This document shows positions 36,477 to 47,735 of a DNA stretch of 64,000 bases, piece by piece. Source of the stretch: Mariluticola halotolerans (lineage in GTDB: Bacteria > Pseudomonadota > Alphaproteobacteria > Rhizobiales > Devosiaceae); NCBI RefSeq assembly GCF_021611515.1, contig NZ_CP090960.1:2356001-2420000 (forward strand). Reading direction: 5' to 3'. The notes beneath the pieces are model-generated. The model did no database searches. It was given only the letters and a program-made list of their open reading frames with translations, and was not told the origin of the DNA. Both the position numbers and the translations under genes were made by a program. The stretch's first letter is position 1, and every line of letters begins with the position of its first letter.

Positions 36477-36621
36477 TATGAGAACGCACAGAAAAGTCTC
36501 GCTTGACGCTTGCCTGCCAGCAGGGTGCATTTTGCTGCAACCCTGAGTTGCAAGCGCGAACTGGAAATTGCCACCATTCTGCGCCATATAGGGCGTCAAC
36601 AATGATGTGGTGTGGACCTCA

Positions 36622-37491
36622 ATGGCCAACGCGATTGCCTATTTGAAGATGAACGGCCTCGGCAATGACTTTGTCGTGGTTGACGCCCGTGCGTCCAAAA
36701 TCCGGTTTTCCCCGGCGCAAGTGCGGCGGATTTCCGATCGCGAGACGGGCATTGGCTGCGATCAGTTCATTGTCATGGAACCCGCGCCCTATCCCGGTGC
36801 TGACTTGTTCATGCGCATCTATAATGAGGATGGCAGCGAGGTGGATGCTTGCGGCAATGCCTCGCGCTGCGTCGCGGCGCTGGTGGCTGAAGAGCTGGTC
36901 AAGTCCGAGATATTGATTGCCACCAATGCCGGCCTGCTTGTCGCCCAGGTGAATGGCGATCAGGTCACTGTCGATATGGGCAAGCCGAAATTCGACTGGC
37001 AGGATATTCCCTTGAGCGAAGAATTCCGCGACACCCGCGGTATCGAATTGCAGATCGGGCCGATTGATGCGCCGGTGCTGCATACCCCCTCAGTGGTCAA
37101 TGTCGGCAATCCGCACGCGGTGTTCTGGGTCAGTGATGATCCGGAAAAATACGGGCTGGAGCGGTTCGGTCCCTTGCTGGAAAATCATCCGATCTTTCCT
37201 CAGCGGGCCAATATTTCGCTGGCGCAGGTCATTTCACCCGACAAGATCCGGGTAAAGGTCTGGGAACGGGGTGTGGGGCTAACCCTTGCCTGCGGCACGG
37301 CGGCTTGTGCAGTGGCCGTATGCGCGGCACGGACCAGACGGTCTGGCCGCAAGGTGACCATTGAATTGCCCGGCGGTGCCTTGCAGCTTGAGTGGCGCGA
37401 AAGCGATGATCATATCCTGATGACCGGCCCCTGGGCGCTGGACGGGCGCGGTGAACTGCCCGCCGAGCTGATGATGGAGCCTGCCGCATGA
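36622..37491 (+). CDS. dapF: Diaminopimelate epimerase
   Basis: The 289-residue enzyme converts LL- to meso-diaminopimelate for lysine and peptidoglycan. Both catalytic cysteines are present, in DACGNASRC and LACGTAACA, as is the start KMNGLGNDFVVVD. The ATG at 36622 was chosen; a GTG 15 bases upstream is less likely. Its stop overlaps the mtaB start by four bases. It heads an operon dapF-mtaB-ftsY-yciB. Confidence 0.96.
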   Translation: MANAIAYLKMNGLGNDFVVVDARASKIRFSPAQVRRISDRETGIGCDQFIVMEPAPYPGADLFMRIYNEDGSEVDACGNASRCVAALVAEELVKSEILIATNAGLLVAQVNGDQVTVDMGKPKFDWQDIPLSEEFRDTRGIELQIGPIDAPVLHTPSVVNVGNPHAVFWVSDDPEKYGLERFGPLLENHPIFPQRANISLAQVISPDKIRVKVWERGVGLTLACGTAACAVAVCAARTRRSGRKVTIELPGGALQLEWRESDDHILMTGPWALDGRGELPAELMMEPAA

Positions 37492-38759
37492 CCGGTATTG
37501 AAACCCTGACCTTTGGCTGCCGCCTCAATACCTATGAGAGCGAAGTGATGAAGACCGAGGCGGAGAAGGCCGGGCTGGACGATGTGCTGATCGTCAATTC
37601 CTGCGCGGTCACCGGCGAGGCCGTGCGCCAGACGCGCCAGGCGATCCGCAAGGCCCGGCGCGACAATCCCGAGCGGCGTATCATTGTCACCGGTTGCGCG
37701 GCGCAAACCGAGGCGGAAACCTTTGCGGTCATGCCCGAGGTCGATCTGGTGATCGGCAATGGCGACAAGCTGAAGGCGGAAACCTATCGAAAGCTGACTT
37801 TCGGGGTGAACCTCAACGACAAGGTGCAGGTCAATGACGTCATGTCAGTGACCGAAACCGCCGGGCACCTGATCGAGGGGATGGACGGGCGCGCAAGGGC
37901 TTTTGTGCAGGTGCAGAACGGGTGCGACCATCGCTGCACTTTCTGCATTATTCCCTATGGCCGGGGCCCGTCGCGCTCAGTGCCGATGGGGGCGGTTGTC
38001 GAGCAGATCAAGATGCTGGTGGGCAATGGCTATAAGGAAGTGGTGCTGACCGGGGTCGATATTACCTCCTATGGGCCGGACCTGCCGGGCACGCCGACCC
38101 TTGGCAAGCTGACCCAGCAGATTTTGCGGCATGTGCCGGATCTGCCGCGATTGCGGATATCATCGATTGATTCGATCGAGGCGGACGAGGCCCTGCATGA
38201 GGCGATTGCCAGTGACATGCGGCTGATGCCGCATCTGCATTTGTCGCTGCAATCGGGCGATGACATGATCCTGAAGCGGATGAAGCGGCGGCATTTGCGC
38301 GCCGATACGCTTGAATTTGTCCATGCTGTCCGCCGGGCGCGGCCGGACATGGTTTTTGGTGCCGATATCATTGCCGGCTTCCCCACGGAAACCGATGAGA
38401 TGTTTGAAAACTCGATGAAGATCGTTGAAGAGGCTGATCTGACCTATTTGCACGTATTTCCCTATTCCAAGCGGCAAGGCACCCCGGCCGCCCGTATTCC
38501 CAACCAGGTGCCCAAGGCAATTGCCAAGCGCCGGGCGGCGGCTTTGCGGGCGCTGGGCGACCAGCAATTCGCCAAATTGTGCCAGAGCCGGGTTGGCAGA
38601 ACAGAAAGCGTATTGGTGGAGCGTCCCGGCCTCGGCCGGACCGAACAGTTTGTGCCTGTCAGTCTTGTCGAAGGGGTGCAGGGTGATGTCATGGACGTCA
38701 GGATTACCGATGTGAACAGTACCGGGTTGACCGGAGAAGCGGTCAGGACGGCGGCATGA
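37488..38759 (+). CDS. mtaB: tRNA t6A37 methylthiotransferase
   Basis: The 423-residue radical-SAM enzyme turns t6A37 into ms2t6A37 in tRNAs that read ANN codons. It has the UPF0004 domain (TLTFGCRLNTYESEVM), the radical-SAM cluster CDHRCTFC and the VLTGVDITSYGPDL segment, and a C-terminal TRAM-like region (ESVLVERPGLGRTEQFVPVSL). It overlaps its neighbours on both sides by four bases. Confidence 0.95.
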   Translation: MTGIETLTFGCRLNTYESEVMKTEAEKAGLDDVLIVNSCAVTGEAVRQTRQAIRKARRDNPERRIIVTGCAAQTEAETFAVMPEVDLVIGNGDKLKAETYRKLTFGVNLNDKVQVNDVMSVTETAGHLIEGMDGRARAFVQVQNGCDHRCTFCIIPYGRGPSRSVPMGAVVEQIKMLVGNGYKEVVLTGVDITSYGPDLPGTPTLGKLTQQILRHVPDLPRLRISSIDSIEADEALHEAIASDMRLMPHLHLSLQSGDDMILKRMKRRHLRADTLEFVHAVRRARPDMVFGADIIAGFPTETDEMFENSMKIVEEADLTYLHVFPYSKRQGTPAARIPNQVPKAIAKRRAAALRALGDQQFAKLCQSRVGRTESVLVERPGLGRTEQFVPVSLVEGVQGDVMDVRITDVNSTGLTGEAVRTAA

Positions 38760-40126
38760 GTGATGAGAAAAAACCGGGTCTGTTTTCTCGCCTGTTCGGG
38801 CGGGGCAAAAGCGAAGATGCGCCACAGTCCGACAAGGACAAGTCCGAGGATATCCCGCTAGCACCGGTTCCCGGTTTGCCGTCGGGCGATGCGGCGATGT
38901 CGCCGAATGCGGCTCCGCGGCCGATGGATTCCGATGCGCAGGATGTGCCTGAAGAAACCACGTTTGATGAAGAGGCGGTGCTCAAAGCCAAAGTGGCCGC
39001 CGAGCGGGCATTGGCGGAGGCGGAAGCGGCTGAGCCTTCTGAGGCTGTCGAGGCTTCCCCACCCGCAAAACCGGCGGAAGTGGATGAGATACCGGCGGTC
39101 ATTGACGAAGACCTGACTGATCTCGATCCCGGTCCGCCCGAGACAACACCGGAATGGATTGAAGAGCATGCGGCCGGGACGGCTGATGCACGGGAAGCGG
39201 CACCGGCAAAAAAGAGCTGGTTCCAGCGCCTGAGTTCGGGGCTGAAGCGGTCGTCAGATCATCTGACCGGCAATATCGCTTCGGTGTTCACCAAGAAAAA
39301 GCTCGATCAGGCGACGCTTGATGAACTGGAAGATATTCTCATCCAGGCCGACCTCGGGGTCGATACGGCGATGACGATCACCGAGGCGCTGGCCCGGGAC
39401 CGGTTCGACAAGGAAATTTCGGTTGAAGATGTGCGTCAGGTTCTGGCGGCGGAGATCGAAAAGGTTCTTGAAACCGTGGCGCAGCCGCTGATGATTGATG
39501 CGGGCAAGAAACCGTTTGTCATTCTCATGGCCGGGGTCAATGGCTCGGGCAAGACCACAACGATTGGCAAGCTGGCGCAGAAATTTTCCGCCGATGGCAA
39601 AAAGGTGATGCTGGCGGCGGGCGACACGTTCCGGGCGGCAGCCATCGAGCAATTGCAGATCTGGGGCGAGCGTACCAAGACGCCGGTTGTTATCCGGCCA
39701 GCAGGTTCCGATGCGTCGGGTCTGGCGTTTGATGCGGTAACTGAGGCGCGGGCGGCGGGCAGCGATATCCTGATTATCGATACGGCCGGGCGGTTGCAGA
39801 ACCGCGATGAGTTGATGGCGGAGCTGGAAAAGATCATCCGGGTGATCAAGAAGGTTGATGACAGCGCGCCCCATGCGGTTCTCCTTACTTTGGACGCAAC
39901 CACAGGACAAAACGCGCTCAATCAGGCCGAGATTTTCCATAAGCGCGCCGGGGTGACCGGCTTGGTGATGACCAAGCTGGATGGTACGGCGCGGGGCGGT
40001 ATTCTGGTGGCGATCGCCAGGAAATTCGGCCTGCCTGTGCATTATATTGGTGTCGGCGAAGGTGTCGACGATCTGGAAAGCTTCGCGGCCAGGGATTTTG
40101 CCGAAGCCATAGCCGGTAGGGAGTAG
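38756..40126 (+). CDS. ftsY: Signal recognition particle receptor FtsY
   Basis: The 456-residue protein has an acidic, Pro/Glu/Ala-rich A domain (to about residue 140), which recruits it to the membrane, and then the NG domain with the SRP GTPase motifs [22 protein letters not shown] and [10 protein letters not shown]. It is the membrane partner of Ffh (29.8-31.4 kb). It overlaps mtaB by four bases and is followed by yciB after two. Confidence 0.97.
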   Translation: MSDEKKPGLFSRLFGRGKSEDAPQSDKDKSEDIPLAPVPGLPSGDAAMSPNAAPRPMDSDAQDVPEETTFDEEAVLKAKVAAERALAEAEAAEPSEAVEASPPAKPAEVDEIPAVIDEDLTDLDPGPPETTPEWIEEHAAGTADAREAAPAKKSWFQRLSSGLKRSSDHLTGNIASVFTKKKLDQATLDELEDILIQADLGVDTAMTITEALARDRFDKEISVEDVRQVLAAEIEKVLETVAQPLMIDAGKKPFVILMAGVNGSGKTTTIGKLAQKFSADGKKVMLAAGDTFRAAAIEQLQIWGERTKTPVVIRPAGSDASGLAFDAVTEARAAGSDILIIDTAGRLQNRDELMAELEKIIRVIKKVDDSAPHAVLLTLDATTGQNALNQAEIFHKRAGVTGLVMTKLDGTARGGILVAIARKFGLPVHYIGVGEGVDDLESFAARDFAEAIAGRE

Positions 40127-40128
40127 AC

Positions 40129-40728
40129 ATGGCTGACGAGACGAAACTGCCCGCAAACCAAACAGGTGACCTGAAACCGCAGCTGATCAAGCTGGCGCTG
40201 GAACTGGGGCCCCTGGTGATCTTCTTTTTCGTCAATGCCCGGGCGGATATTTTTGCGGCGACCGCCTGGTTTATGGGCGCGATGGTGATCTCCATCGCCG
40301 TCAGCTGGTTCATGATGAAGCGCGTGGCGATCATGCCTTTGGTGACCGCTGTTGTTGTGCTGGTTTTTGGCGGGCTGACGCTTTACCTGCAGGATGACAC
40401 CTTCATCAAGATGAAGCCGACCATCGTCAATATATTGTTCGGGGCCGTGCTTTTGGGCGGGTTGGTGTTTGGCCAGTCGCTGCTCAAATATGTGTTTGGT
40501 GAGGTCTACAAGCTGAGGCCGGAAGGCTGGCGGATATTGACCGTGCGCTGGGGCCTGTTCTTTCTGGTGCTGGCGGTGCTCAACGAGGTGGTTTGGCGCA
40601 ATTTTTCCACCGATGCCTGGGTGTCCTTCAAGGTCTGGGGCATCATGCCGCTGACGCTGGCATTCTCGTTCTTTCAGCTGAGGGTACTCACCACGCACGC
40701 GATCACCGAGGAAACCCCTGCCGAATAG
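40129..40728 (+). CDS. yciB: Inner-membrane septation protein YciB/IspZ
   Basis: The 199-residue protein has about five or six membrane spans and the family core [18 protein letters not shown], followed by [22 protein letters not shown]. Members affect septum formation and envelope integrity. It is the last gene of the dapF operon and converges on ccmG with 14 bases between the stop codons. Confidence 0.93.
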   Translation: MADETKLPANQTGDLKPQLIKLALELGPLVIFFFVNARADIFAATAWFMGAMVISIAVSWFMMKRVAIMPLVTAVVVLVFGGLTLYLQDDTFIKMKPTIVNILFGAVLLGGLVFGQSLLKYVFGEVYKLRPEGWRILTVRWGLFFLVLAVLNEVVWRNFSTDAWVSFKVWGIMPLTLAFSFFQLRVLTTHAITEETPAE

Positions 40729-40742
40729 CGATCGATTTCAGA

Positions 40743-41288
40743 TCAATCGGCCAGGCCGGCCGCAGCAAGGGCTGGCAATAGCGAGGTTGTGACCGCCTTC
40801 TCCGAGAGGGGGCCTACATGCTTGTAGGTGATAATCCCCTTTGCATTGACCACAAAGGTCTCCGGCACGCCATAAACGCCCCATTCAATGGCGACGCGGC
40901 CATTGGCGTCGGCCCCGATCCGCTGATAGGGATTGCCCAGTTCCGAGAGGAATTTCCGGGCATTCTCCGGCGCATCCTTTTCGTTGATGCCGTAAATGGT
41001 CACGCCGTTTTCTTGTGCGAGCTGCATGAGCAAGGGGTGTTCATCGCGGCAGGGGATGCACCATGAGGCAAAGACATTGACCAGGGTCACCTGACCCTTG
41101 AGGTCATCGGGTCCAAAACCTTCTATGCCAATCGTCTCGTCAATCGGCGGCAGGGTCATGGCCGGCACCGGCTTGTTGAGCAGGGCGGAGGGGATGAAAT
41201 TGGGGTCGCGGTCGATATTGAGCGCAAAAAGGGCGACCAGACCAATCAAGAGCGCGAGCGGGGTCAGCAGCAGGGCAATGCGTTTCAC
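40743..41288 (-). CDS. ccmG: Thiol:disulfide interchange protein CcmG (DsbE)
   Basis: The 181-residue protein is a membrane-anchored periplasmic thioredoxin (anchor at about residues 5-25). The redox motif is WCIPC (Cys77 and Cys80). It reduces apocytochrome c before heme attachment. Its GTG start overlaps the ccmD stop by four bases. It is the last gene of the ccmABCDG block. Confidence 0.95.
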   Translation of the reverse strand: MKRIALLLTPLALLIGLVALFALNIDRDPNFIPSALLNKPVPAMTLPPIDETIGIEGFGPDDLKGQVTLVNVFASWCIPCRDEHPLLMQLAQENGVTIYGINEKDAPENARKFLSELGNPYQRIGADANGRVAIEWGVYGVPETFVVNAKGIITYKHVGPLSEKAVTTSLLPALAAAGLAD

Positions 41289-41464
41289 GTTTTCGGCTTC
41301 CCGTTTGCCGTGCCACGGCGAATACCCATGGCATCGAGGGCTTCAAGGCGGGCTTTTTGGCGGCGGGCATCGATTGCGACCATGCCGATCAGGCCAAATG
41401 TCACCAGCGCCACACCCAGATAGGCGAAAAAAATAAAGGTTTCGTGCGGGCCAAGATCAATCAT
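41285..41464 (-). CDS. ccmD: Heme exporter protein CcmD
   Basis: This is a short 59-residue protein with one membrane span (ETFIFFAYLGVALVTFGL) followed by a charged tail (DARRQKARLEALDAM). CcmD stabilises the CcmABC-CcmE complex and releases holo-CcmE. It overlaps ccmC at its start and ccmG at its stop by four bases each, and both position and size fit CcmD. Confidence 0.93.
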   Translation of the reverse strand: MIDLGPHETFIFFAYLGVALVTFGLIGMVAIDARRQKARLEALDAMGIRRGTANGKPKT

Positions 41465-42222
41465 TTCACCGCTCCGTTGGCCTGTTTGCGTTCAAGCGAG
41501 CGGACCCGCCGGCGCAAAACCTCGCTGCGCATGGAAACCAGATGCAGGGTGAGGAACAAGAAGGTGAAGGCAAAGGTCATCACAAATAACGGGATATAGA
41601 TTGAGGGCGGCATGGAAGGCCCCCCGGCGCGCAAGACGCTGGCAGGCTGGTGCAGGGTGTTCCACCAGTCGACCGAGAACTTGATCACCGGAATGTTGAT
41701 CGCGCCGACAAGGGTCAAAACGGCGATCAGTTTGGCGGCGCGCAACTGGTCGTCAAAGGCGCGCCAGAGGGCAATCAATCCCAGATACATCAGCAAAAGG
41801 ATGAGGGTTGAGGTCATGCGCCCGTCCCATTCCCAATAGGTGCCCCAGGTGGGACGGCCCCAGAGCGCGCCGGTATAAAGCGCCATGGCGGTAAAGGCTG
41901 CGCCCAAGGGGGCGGCGGCTTTCATCGACACATCGGCCATGGGATGACGCCAGACAAGGGTGCCAATGGCCGAGGCTGCCATGAGCACATAGCAGAACTG
42001 GGAGAGCCAGGCATTGGGCACGTGGATATACATGATCCGCACCGTGTCGCCCATCTGATAGTCTTCTGGTGAATTGAAGAAAGCGTACCAGAGCCCGAGC
42101 GCGAACATGAGGGTGGTGATCACGGCCAATGGCCAGATCAGGGGGCGCGACCAGATCAGGAACTGGCCGGGATGGGCCAGTTTGTCGAACCAGTTCATCG
42201 GTTTTGCGGTGTCTGGGCTCAT
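41461..42222 (-). CDS. ccmC: Heme exporter protein CcmC
   Basis: The 253-residue membrane protein has six spans and the tryptophan-rich heme-handling WWD motif (WGRPTWGTYWEWDGR) together with the periplasmic histidines in YIHVPNAWLSQ. It loads heme onto CcmE. It lies 34 bases after ccmB. Confidence 0.96.
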   Translation of the reverse strand: MSPDTAKPMNWFDKLAHPGQFLIWSRPLIWPLAVITTLMFALGLWYAFFNSPEDYQMGDTVRIMYIHVPNAWLSQFCYVLMAASAIGTLVWRHPMADVSMKAAAPLGAAFTAMALYTGALWGRPTWGTYWEWDGRMTSTLILLLMYLGLIALWRAFDDQLRAAKLIAVLTLVGAINIPVIKFSVDWWNTLHQPASVLRAGGPSMPPSIYIPLFVMTFAFTFLFLTLHLVSMRSEVLRRRVRSLERKQANGAVK

Positions 42223-42256
42223 GCATTCGTTCCGGTGCCGGGATTGGCCGGGATTG

Positions 42257-42922
42257 TTATTCCTGTGTCAGTTTAAGCGCAAGCGCTGCAGCAAAGGGTA
42301 CAAAGGCGACAGAGACAAGGCTGATGCCGCCAAGAAACAGCATGGCGGCGGTTTCGGCATCCGGTCCCGCATTGGCATTGATGGCCCCGACACCGAAAAT
42401 CAGGATCGGTATCGATAGGGGCAATATAAGGACCGGTGCGATCAATCCCCCGCGACGTAGTGACACGGTAATCGCCGCCCCGACAGCGCCAAAGGCGGTG
42501 AGGGCCGGGGTGCCGAGCGCCAGCGAAATCAATGTGCGCGTGAAAATGGTCATGTCCATATTGAGCATGACGGCCATGAAAGGGGTGGCAATCATCAGCG
42601 GCAGGGCTGTGGTCAGCCAGTGGGCGATGATTTTGGCAAAGGTGATGGTTTCCAGCGAAAGGGCGGCATGGCGCATGGCCAGAAGTGAGCCATCCTCGTG
42701 ATCGGCGCGGAACAGGCGGTCCATGGCCAAAAGACTGGCCAGAAAGGCGGCGATCCAGACAATGCCGGGGGCGAGACGCGCCAGCACGGCCTTGTCGGGC
42801 CCAATGGCAAAAGGGGTGATGGTGCCGACCATGATGAAAAACAGCACAAGGGTGAGCATGTCGCCGGAACTGCGGGTGGCAAGCTTCAAATCGCGCCGCA
42901 AAAGGGCATAAAAAGCGGTCAT
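42257..42922 (-). CDS. ccmB: Heme exporter protein CcmB
   Basis: The 221-residue protein has six membrane spans and typical motifs (LLRRDLKLATRSSGDML, LFRADHEDGSL, PVLILPLSIPILIFG). It is the permease partner of the CcmA ATPase and is required to release holo-CcmE. It overlaps ccmA by four bases. Confidence 0.95.
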   Translation of the reverse strand: MTAFYALLRRDLKLATRSSGDMLTLVLFFIMVGTITPFAIGPDKAVLARLAPGIVWIAAFLASLLAMDRLFRADHEDGSLLAMRHAALSLETITFAKIIAHWLTTALPLMIATPFMAVMLNMDMTIFTRTLISLALGTPALTAFGAVGAAITVSLRRGGLIAPVLILPLSIPILIFGVGAINANAGPDAETAAMLFLGGISLVSVAFVPFAAALALKLTQE

Positions 42923-43560
42923 GCTGTTGCCCCAAGGTCGAGCGTTTTGATGCGCGATGCGGGCTTGAGCGCCAGATCGAGATGGGTTGCGGCAATCACC
43001 AGCCCACCCTGATCGAGATGGGTGTCAATCAGGCCGGCAATCCATTTGTCCCCTGCGGCATCAAGGGCGGAGGTGGGTTCATCGAGCAGCCAGACGGGGC
43101 GGGGGGCGGCGAGCAGGCGGGCGAGCGCCAGTCTGCGGGTCTGCCCGGCAGACAATAATGCGGCATCCAGATCGGCTGTGTGCCCGATTCCCGCCGCTTC
43201 AAGCGCATTGGCGGTGTTGGCGGGGTCGCCGCCATTGATGCTGGCCCAGAATTTTAGATTTTCATTAACGCTGAGGTCGGGTTTGACGGCGCTTTGATGG
43301 CCAATAAAATGCATGTCTTCGCCCGGCCGCTGTTCGGGGTCGCGGCCCTGCCAGACAATTGTGCCCTGCTGGGTGTGCAAAAAGCCGGCAAGGCACATCA
43401 TCAGGCTGGTTTTGCCCGCGCCATTGGGGCCGCGCAGCAAAAGCGCGGTTCCGGGGGCGACGCTGAATGACAGATCGGCGAATATCTCGCGTTCTCCGCG
43501 CAGACAGGTCAGGCCGGTCACATCGAGGTGACGGGGGGCATGGATTCGGGCGTGGTTCAT
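42919..43560 (-). CDS. ccmA: Heme exporter ATP-binding protein CcmA
   Basis: The 213-residue ABC protein has Walker A GPNGAGKTS and Walker B WLLDEPTSALD; the signature is divergent (LSAGQTRRLALA). The ATG at 43560 is preceded by AAGGTGAC; a much longer upstream frame is a shadow. It begins the ccmABCDG block; ccmE, ccmF and ccmH lie elsewhere. It diverges from the aconitase gene. Confidence 0.94.
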   Translation of the reverse strand: MNHARIHAPRHLDVTGLTCLRGEREIFADLSFSVAPGTALLLRGPNGAGKTSLMMCLAGFLHTQQGTIVWQGRDPEQRPGEDMHFIGHQSAVKPDLSVNENLKFWASINGGDPANTANALEAAGIGHTADLDAALLSAGQTRRLALARLLAAPRPVWLLDEPTSALDAAGDKWIAGLIDTHLDQGGLVIAATHLDLALKPASRIKTLDLGATA

Positions 43561-43740
43561 CACGTCACCTTGATATGCGGTAAAAGTCGAGACTGGCAAC
43601 CTTAGAATCATTTCAGTATAAGGCCCGTGACGACCCGGCAAGGAGGCCGGTTTGATACTCCTCTTACTCCCCGTGCCGCGTGGCCTGGTAGGACGCTTGG
43701 TGCTTGGGGGCATTTTCTTCACCGAACAGCAGGTGGCGCA

Positions 43741-46500
43741 GTGGCACAAAAATCTCTCGATAGTTTCAAGTCAAAAAAGACGCTGGATGTCGGCGGCAAG
43801 TCCTATACCTATTATTCGCTTCCCGAAGCGGAAAAGAACGGTCTGGCCGGCATTTCCAAACTTCCGCACTCCATGAAGGTTGTGCTGGAAAACCTGTTGC
43901 GCTTCGAAGACGGGCGCACCGTTAAAAAAGAGGACATTGTCGCGGTGGCCGAATGGCTCAAGACGCGCAAGTCCACCCACGAGATCTCCTATCGTCCAGC
44001 CCGCGTGCTGATGCAGGATTTCACCGGTGTCCCCGCCGTGGTCGATCTGGCCGCCATGCGCGATGCCACGGCCAAGCTTGGCGCCAATCCGCAAAAGATC
44101 AACCCGCTCGTGCCGGTCGATCTCGTCATCGATCACTCGGTGATGGTGGATAATTTCGGCACGGCACTCGCCTTCAACCAGAATGTCGATCTGGAATATG
44201 AGCGCAATGGCGAGCGCTATGAGTTCCTGCGCTGGGGTCAGTCCGCGTTTGACAATTTCCGCGTTGTGCCCCCCGGCACCGGCATTTGCCATCAGGTCAA
44301 TCTTGAATATCTGGCCCAGACGGTCTGGACCAAGGAAGAGGATGGCGAAACCGTCGCTTATCCCGACACCCTGGTGGGTACAGACAGCCACACAACCATG
44401 GTCAACGGTCTTGCCGTTCTCGGCTGGGGTGTGGGCGGTATTGAAGCTGAGGCGGCCATGCTCGGCCAGCCGATTACCATGCTGATCCCGGAAGTTGTCG
44501 GTTTCAAGCTGACCGGCCAGATTGCCGAGGGCATTACGGCCACCGATCTGGTGCTGACAGTTGTTGAAATGCTGCGCAAAAAGGGCGTTGTGGGCAAGTT
44601 CGTCGAATTCTACGGGCCGGGCCTTGATGCCCTCAGCCTTGAGGATGAGGCGACCATCGCCAATATGGCGCCGGAATATGGCGCAACCTGCGGCTTCTTC
44701 CCGGTCGATGAGGACACACTGGCCTATCTGAAGACGTCAGGCCGTGATCCCGAGCGGGTGGCCCTTGTGGAAGCCTATGCCAAGGCGCAGGACATGTTCC
44801 GCGATGCGTCATCGGCTGAACCGGTCTTCACCGATACACTGGAACTCGATCTGTCAACGGTTGTGCCTTCGATCTCGGGGCCAAAGCGTCCGCAGGATCG
44901 TGTGGTTCTGGCTGAAGCGCCCGAGAAGTTCCGCGAAGCGCTGACTGATCTCTCCGGCGGCCGCAAGGATCGCAATACCCTGCCCGAACCCAATGGCGAA
45001 TCGCGCTTTGTGGATGAAGGTGCAACCGGTGTTGATGACATTCCCGAGGAAGCACGCTGCGAAGTCAAAGGCACAGACCATGGTCTGGCCGATGGCGATG
45101 TGGTGATTGCCGCGATCACGTCATGCACCAATACCTCCAACCCGACCGTGTTGATTGCAGCCGGGCTTGTGGCGCGCAAGGCACGGGAACTGGGCCTGCA
45201 GTCCAAGCCCTGGGTCAAGACCTCGCTGGCCCCCGGCTCGCAGGTGGTTACCGAATATCTGAAGGCGGCCGGCCTGCAGGAAGATCTCGATGCGATGGGC
45301 TTTAACCTTGTCGGTTATGGCTGCACCACCTGTATCGGCAATTCCGGTCCGCTGCCGACGGCGATTTCCGAGACAATCAACGAGAATGATCTGGTTGCCT
45401 GTTCGGTTCTGTCGGGCAACCGCAATTTCGAGGGCCGGGTCAATCCGGATGTGCGGGCCAATTATCTGGCCTCACCCCCGCTGGTTGTGGCCTATGCCAT
45501 TGCCGGGTCGATGTTTGTCAATGTGACCACCGATTCGCTGGGCAATGACAAGAACGGCAATCCTGTCTATTTGAAGGATATCTGGCCGAGCAATGCCGAG
45601 ATCGCCGAGCTGGTGCGCACCTATATCACCCCTGAAATGTTCAAGTCGCGCTATTCCGACGTGTTCAAGGGTGACGAGCACTGGCAGGGGATCGAGGTCA
45701 CCGGTGGCGAGACCTATGACTGGAACCCATCCTCGACCTATGTGCGCAACCCGCCCTATTTCGACGGCTTGTCGATGGAGCCGGATGCGGTAACAGACGT
45801 CAAGAATGCGCGGGTTCTCAGCCTGTTCCTTGATTCGATCACCACCGACCACATCTCCCCCGCCGGGTCGTTCAAAAAGGATACGCCTGCGGGCCAGTAT
45901 CTGACCGAACGTCAGGTCATGCCCAAGGATTTCAACTCCTATGGGGCGCGGCGCGGCAATCACGAGATCATGATGCGCGGCACCTTTGCCAATATCCGCA
46001 TCAAGAACCAGATGGTGCCGGGTGTTGAGGGCGGTTTCTCCAAGGGCCCGGATGGTTCGACCATGGCAATGTATGATGCGGCCATGGCTTATGCCGAAAC
46101 CGACACACCACTTGTGGTGTTTGCCGGCAAGGAATATGGCACCGGCTCCTCACGTGACTGGGCGGCCAAGGGCACCACGCTTCTGGGCGTGCGGGCCGTG
46201 GTGGCGCAGAGCTTTGAGCGCATCCATCGTTCCAACCTGATCGGCATGGGCGTATTGCCCCTGCAGTTCAAGGAAGGCGAGAGCTGGCAGAGCCTTGGTC
46301 TGACCGGTGATGAGACGATCGATATCGACAATGTCGAGACGATTACGCCGCGCTCGACTGTTGCGGTCAAAATCGCCCGGCCGGATGGCTCGGTGGTGAC
46401 GGCGGAAACGCTGTGCCGGATCGATACCGAGAACGAACTCGATTACTATCGCAATGGCGGTATCCTGCACTATGTGCTGCGGAACCTTGTTGCCGAATAG
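43741..46500 (+). CDS. acnA: Aconitate hydratase A
   Basis: The protein interconverts citrate and isocitrate in the TCA cycle with a 4Fe-4S cluster. From the GTG at 43741 it has 919 residues, in the AcnA range. Cluster cysteines are in SCTNTSNP (about residue 461) and [10 protein letters not shown] (about 528-531). The C-terminal swivel domain has [12 protein letters not shown] and [20 protein letters not shown]. An upstream in-frame ATG-type extension from 43627 is unlike the family. Confidence 0.97.
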   Translation: MAQKSLDSFKSKKTLDVGGKSYTYYSLPEAEKNGLAGISKLPHSMKVVLENLLRFEDGRTVKKEDIVAVAEWLKTRKSTHEISYRPARVLMQDFTGVPAVVDLAAMRDATAKLGANPQKINPLVPVDLVIDHSVMVDNFGTALAFNQNVDLEYERNGERYEFLRWGQSAFDNFRVVPPGTGICHQVNLEYLAQTVWTKEEDGETVAYPDTLVGTDSHTTMVNGLAVLGWGVGGIEAEAAMLGQPITMLIPEVVGFKLTGQIAEGITATDLVLTVVEMLRKKGVVGKFVEFYGPGLDALSLEDEATIANMAPEYGATCGFFPVDEDTLAYLKTSGRDPERVALVEAYAKAQDMFRDASSAEPVFTDTLELDLSTVVPSISGPKRPQDRVVLAEAPEKFREALTDLSGGRKDRNTLPEPNGESRFVDEGATGVDDIPEEARCEVKGTDHGLADGDVVIAAITSCTNTSNPTVLIAAGLVARKARELGLQSKPWVKTSLAPGSQVVTEYLKAAGLQEDLDAMGFNLVGYGCTTCIGNSGPLPTAISETINENDLVACSVLSGNRNFEGRVNPDVRANYLASPPLVVAYAIAGSMFVNVTTDSLGNDKNGNPVYLKDIWPSNAEIAELVRTYITPEMFKSRYSDVFKGDEHWQGIEVTGGETYDWNPSSTYVRNPPYFDGLSMEPDAVTDVKNARVLSLFLDSITTDHISPAGSFKKDTPAGQYLTERQVMPKDFNSYGARRGNHEIMMRGTFANIRIKNQMVPGVEGGFSKGPDGSTMAMYDAAMAYAETDTPLVVFAGKEYGTGSSRDWAAKGTTLLGVRAVVAQSFERIHRSNLIGMGVLPLQFKEGESWQSLGLTGDETIDIDNVETITPRSTVAVKIARPDGSVVTAETLCRIDTENELDYYRNGGILHYVLRNLVAE

Positions 46501-46524
46501 GTCCTCGCGTTTATCGAGATGACA

Positions 46525-46558
46525 AAGGGCGGTCCTTGCCGGGGCCGCCCTTTTGTTT
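46525..46558 (+). terminator. Terminator of acnA
   Basis: AAAGGGCGG (46525-46533) pairs with CCGCCCTTT (46545-46553), with further pairing inside, and is followed by TTTTGTTTT. Confidence 0.85.
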
Positions 46559-46580
46559 TGTCTGCCATGAGGGACAGGCG

Positions 46581-47735
46581 TCAGGCCACCAGGCGTGGTT
46601 CCTGCAGCCGGGTGCGGTTGCGGCCGGTATCCTTGGCGACATAGAGCGCCTTGTCGGCATGTCTGAGGCTGGTGTCGAGGGGCAGGTGCTCCAGCGGGTG
46701 GGCTGCATAAATGCCGGCGCTGACCGTGCAGCGCAACACGCCTTCATCCGTTGTGAAGACTTCCTTTGCCAGCGCAATGCGGATTCTTTCCGCAATGACC
46801 AGGGCCTTGTCGCCACTTGTGTAGGGCATAACGATCAGAAATTCCTCGCCCCCCATGCGGATGGCGGTGTCATTGATGCCGATATAGGCGCTGCAGATTT
46901 CGGCAAAGCGTATCAACACATTGTCCCCGGCGGTGTGGCCGTGACGGTCATTGACCTGTTTGAAGTGGTCGAGATCGAACAAGACGATGGCCGTGCCCGG
47001 CGGCAGCAGCTCCTCGCCATAAGCCTCGAACAGGGCGCGGCGGTTCAACAATCCGGTCAATGCATCGGTCATGGCGGCATTGCGGTGGCGCTTGATCAGG
47101 CGCTGGTGGTGAAGCGCGATGGACAGGGCGCCAATACCCGCTACTGCGAGGACCGATACCATTACGTTAAGCGATTCAGCCCAATTGGTTGGGGGGCCGT
47201 TGAGCACAAGCGGTGTCTCGATGGCCAGCACGATGGCGCAAAGCAGGAATGAAACCGACAGGATGACATAGAGGGCACACAGCAAGATGGTGACAGCCGG
47301 GCTTTCCCGGCGGCAATACCAGTATTCGCGGGCCATGGTGACCAGCAGGATGGCGCAATAAAAATTGAGCTGAATGAAGACGAGCCCGTCAAAACCCAGA
47401 ATCTGGGCCAAGATCATTGGCGGGAGCATGGTCAGCGATAAAATCGTGACCAGACGCGGCGATAGCTTGCCGGTGCGGTATTGCTGCGCGGCGGCTTGTC
47501 CGAGGGCCAGTCCGAATGTCAGGCTGATGGCGGCGCTGAAGCCGAAAACGGCGCTTTTCGAGGTGATATAGGTGGCAAAACAGATGATGGCGATTGTGAT
47601 CGTCAGCATGGCGCTGCCGGCCGTCACCAGGAAATTGATGGTGCGGTCTGAAAGCCAGGAGAGAAAAAATGTCAAACAGATCACCGCTGCCGTGGTGCCT
47701 GCGGCTATCAAAAAGGAATCGTATTCTAAAAACAT
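46581..47735 (-). CDS. Membrane diguanylate cyclase (GGDEF protein)
   Basis: The 384-residue protein has six or so membrane spans (residues 1 to about 215) without a recognised sensor family, followed by a GGDEF domain ([45 protein letters not shown]). The active-site variant is GGEEF, which is competent for making c-di-GMP. The inhibitory I-site RxxD is replaced by GIND, so feedback inhibition by c-di-GMP is probably lost. The ATG at 47735 follows GGAGAC. Confidence 0.93.
   Translation of the reverse strand: MFLEYDSFLIAAGTTAAVICLTFFLSWLSDRTINFLVTAGSAMLTITIAIICFATYITSKSAVFGFSAAISLTFGLALGQAAAQQYRTGKLSPRLVTILSLTMLPPMILAQILGFDGLVFIQLNFYCAILLVTMAREYWYCRRESPAVTILLCALYVILSVSFLLCAIVLAIETPLVLNGPPTNWAESLNVMVSVLAVAGIGALSIALHHQRLIKRHRNAAMTDALTGLLNRRALFEAYGEELLPPGTAIVLFDLDHFKQVNDRHGHTAGDNVLIRFAEICSAYIGINDTAIRMGGEEFLIVMPYTSGDKALVIAERIRIALAKEVFTTDEGVLRCTVSAGIYAAHPLEHLPLDTSLRHADKALYVAKDTGRNRTRLQEPRLVA

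Noticed and set aside
46413-47252. 279-codon plus-strand frame
   Set aside because: It is a shadow of the diguanylate cyclase gene and passes through the acnA terminator.
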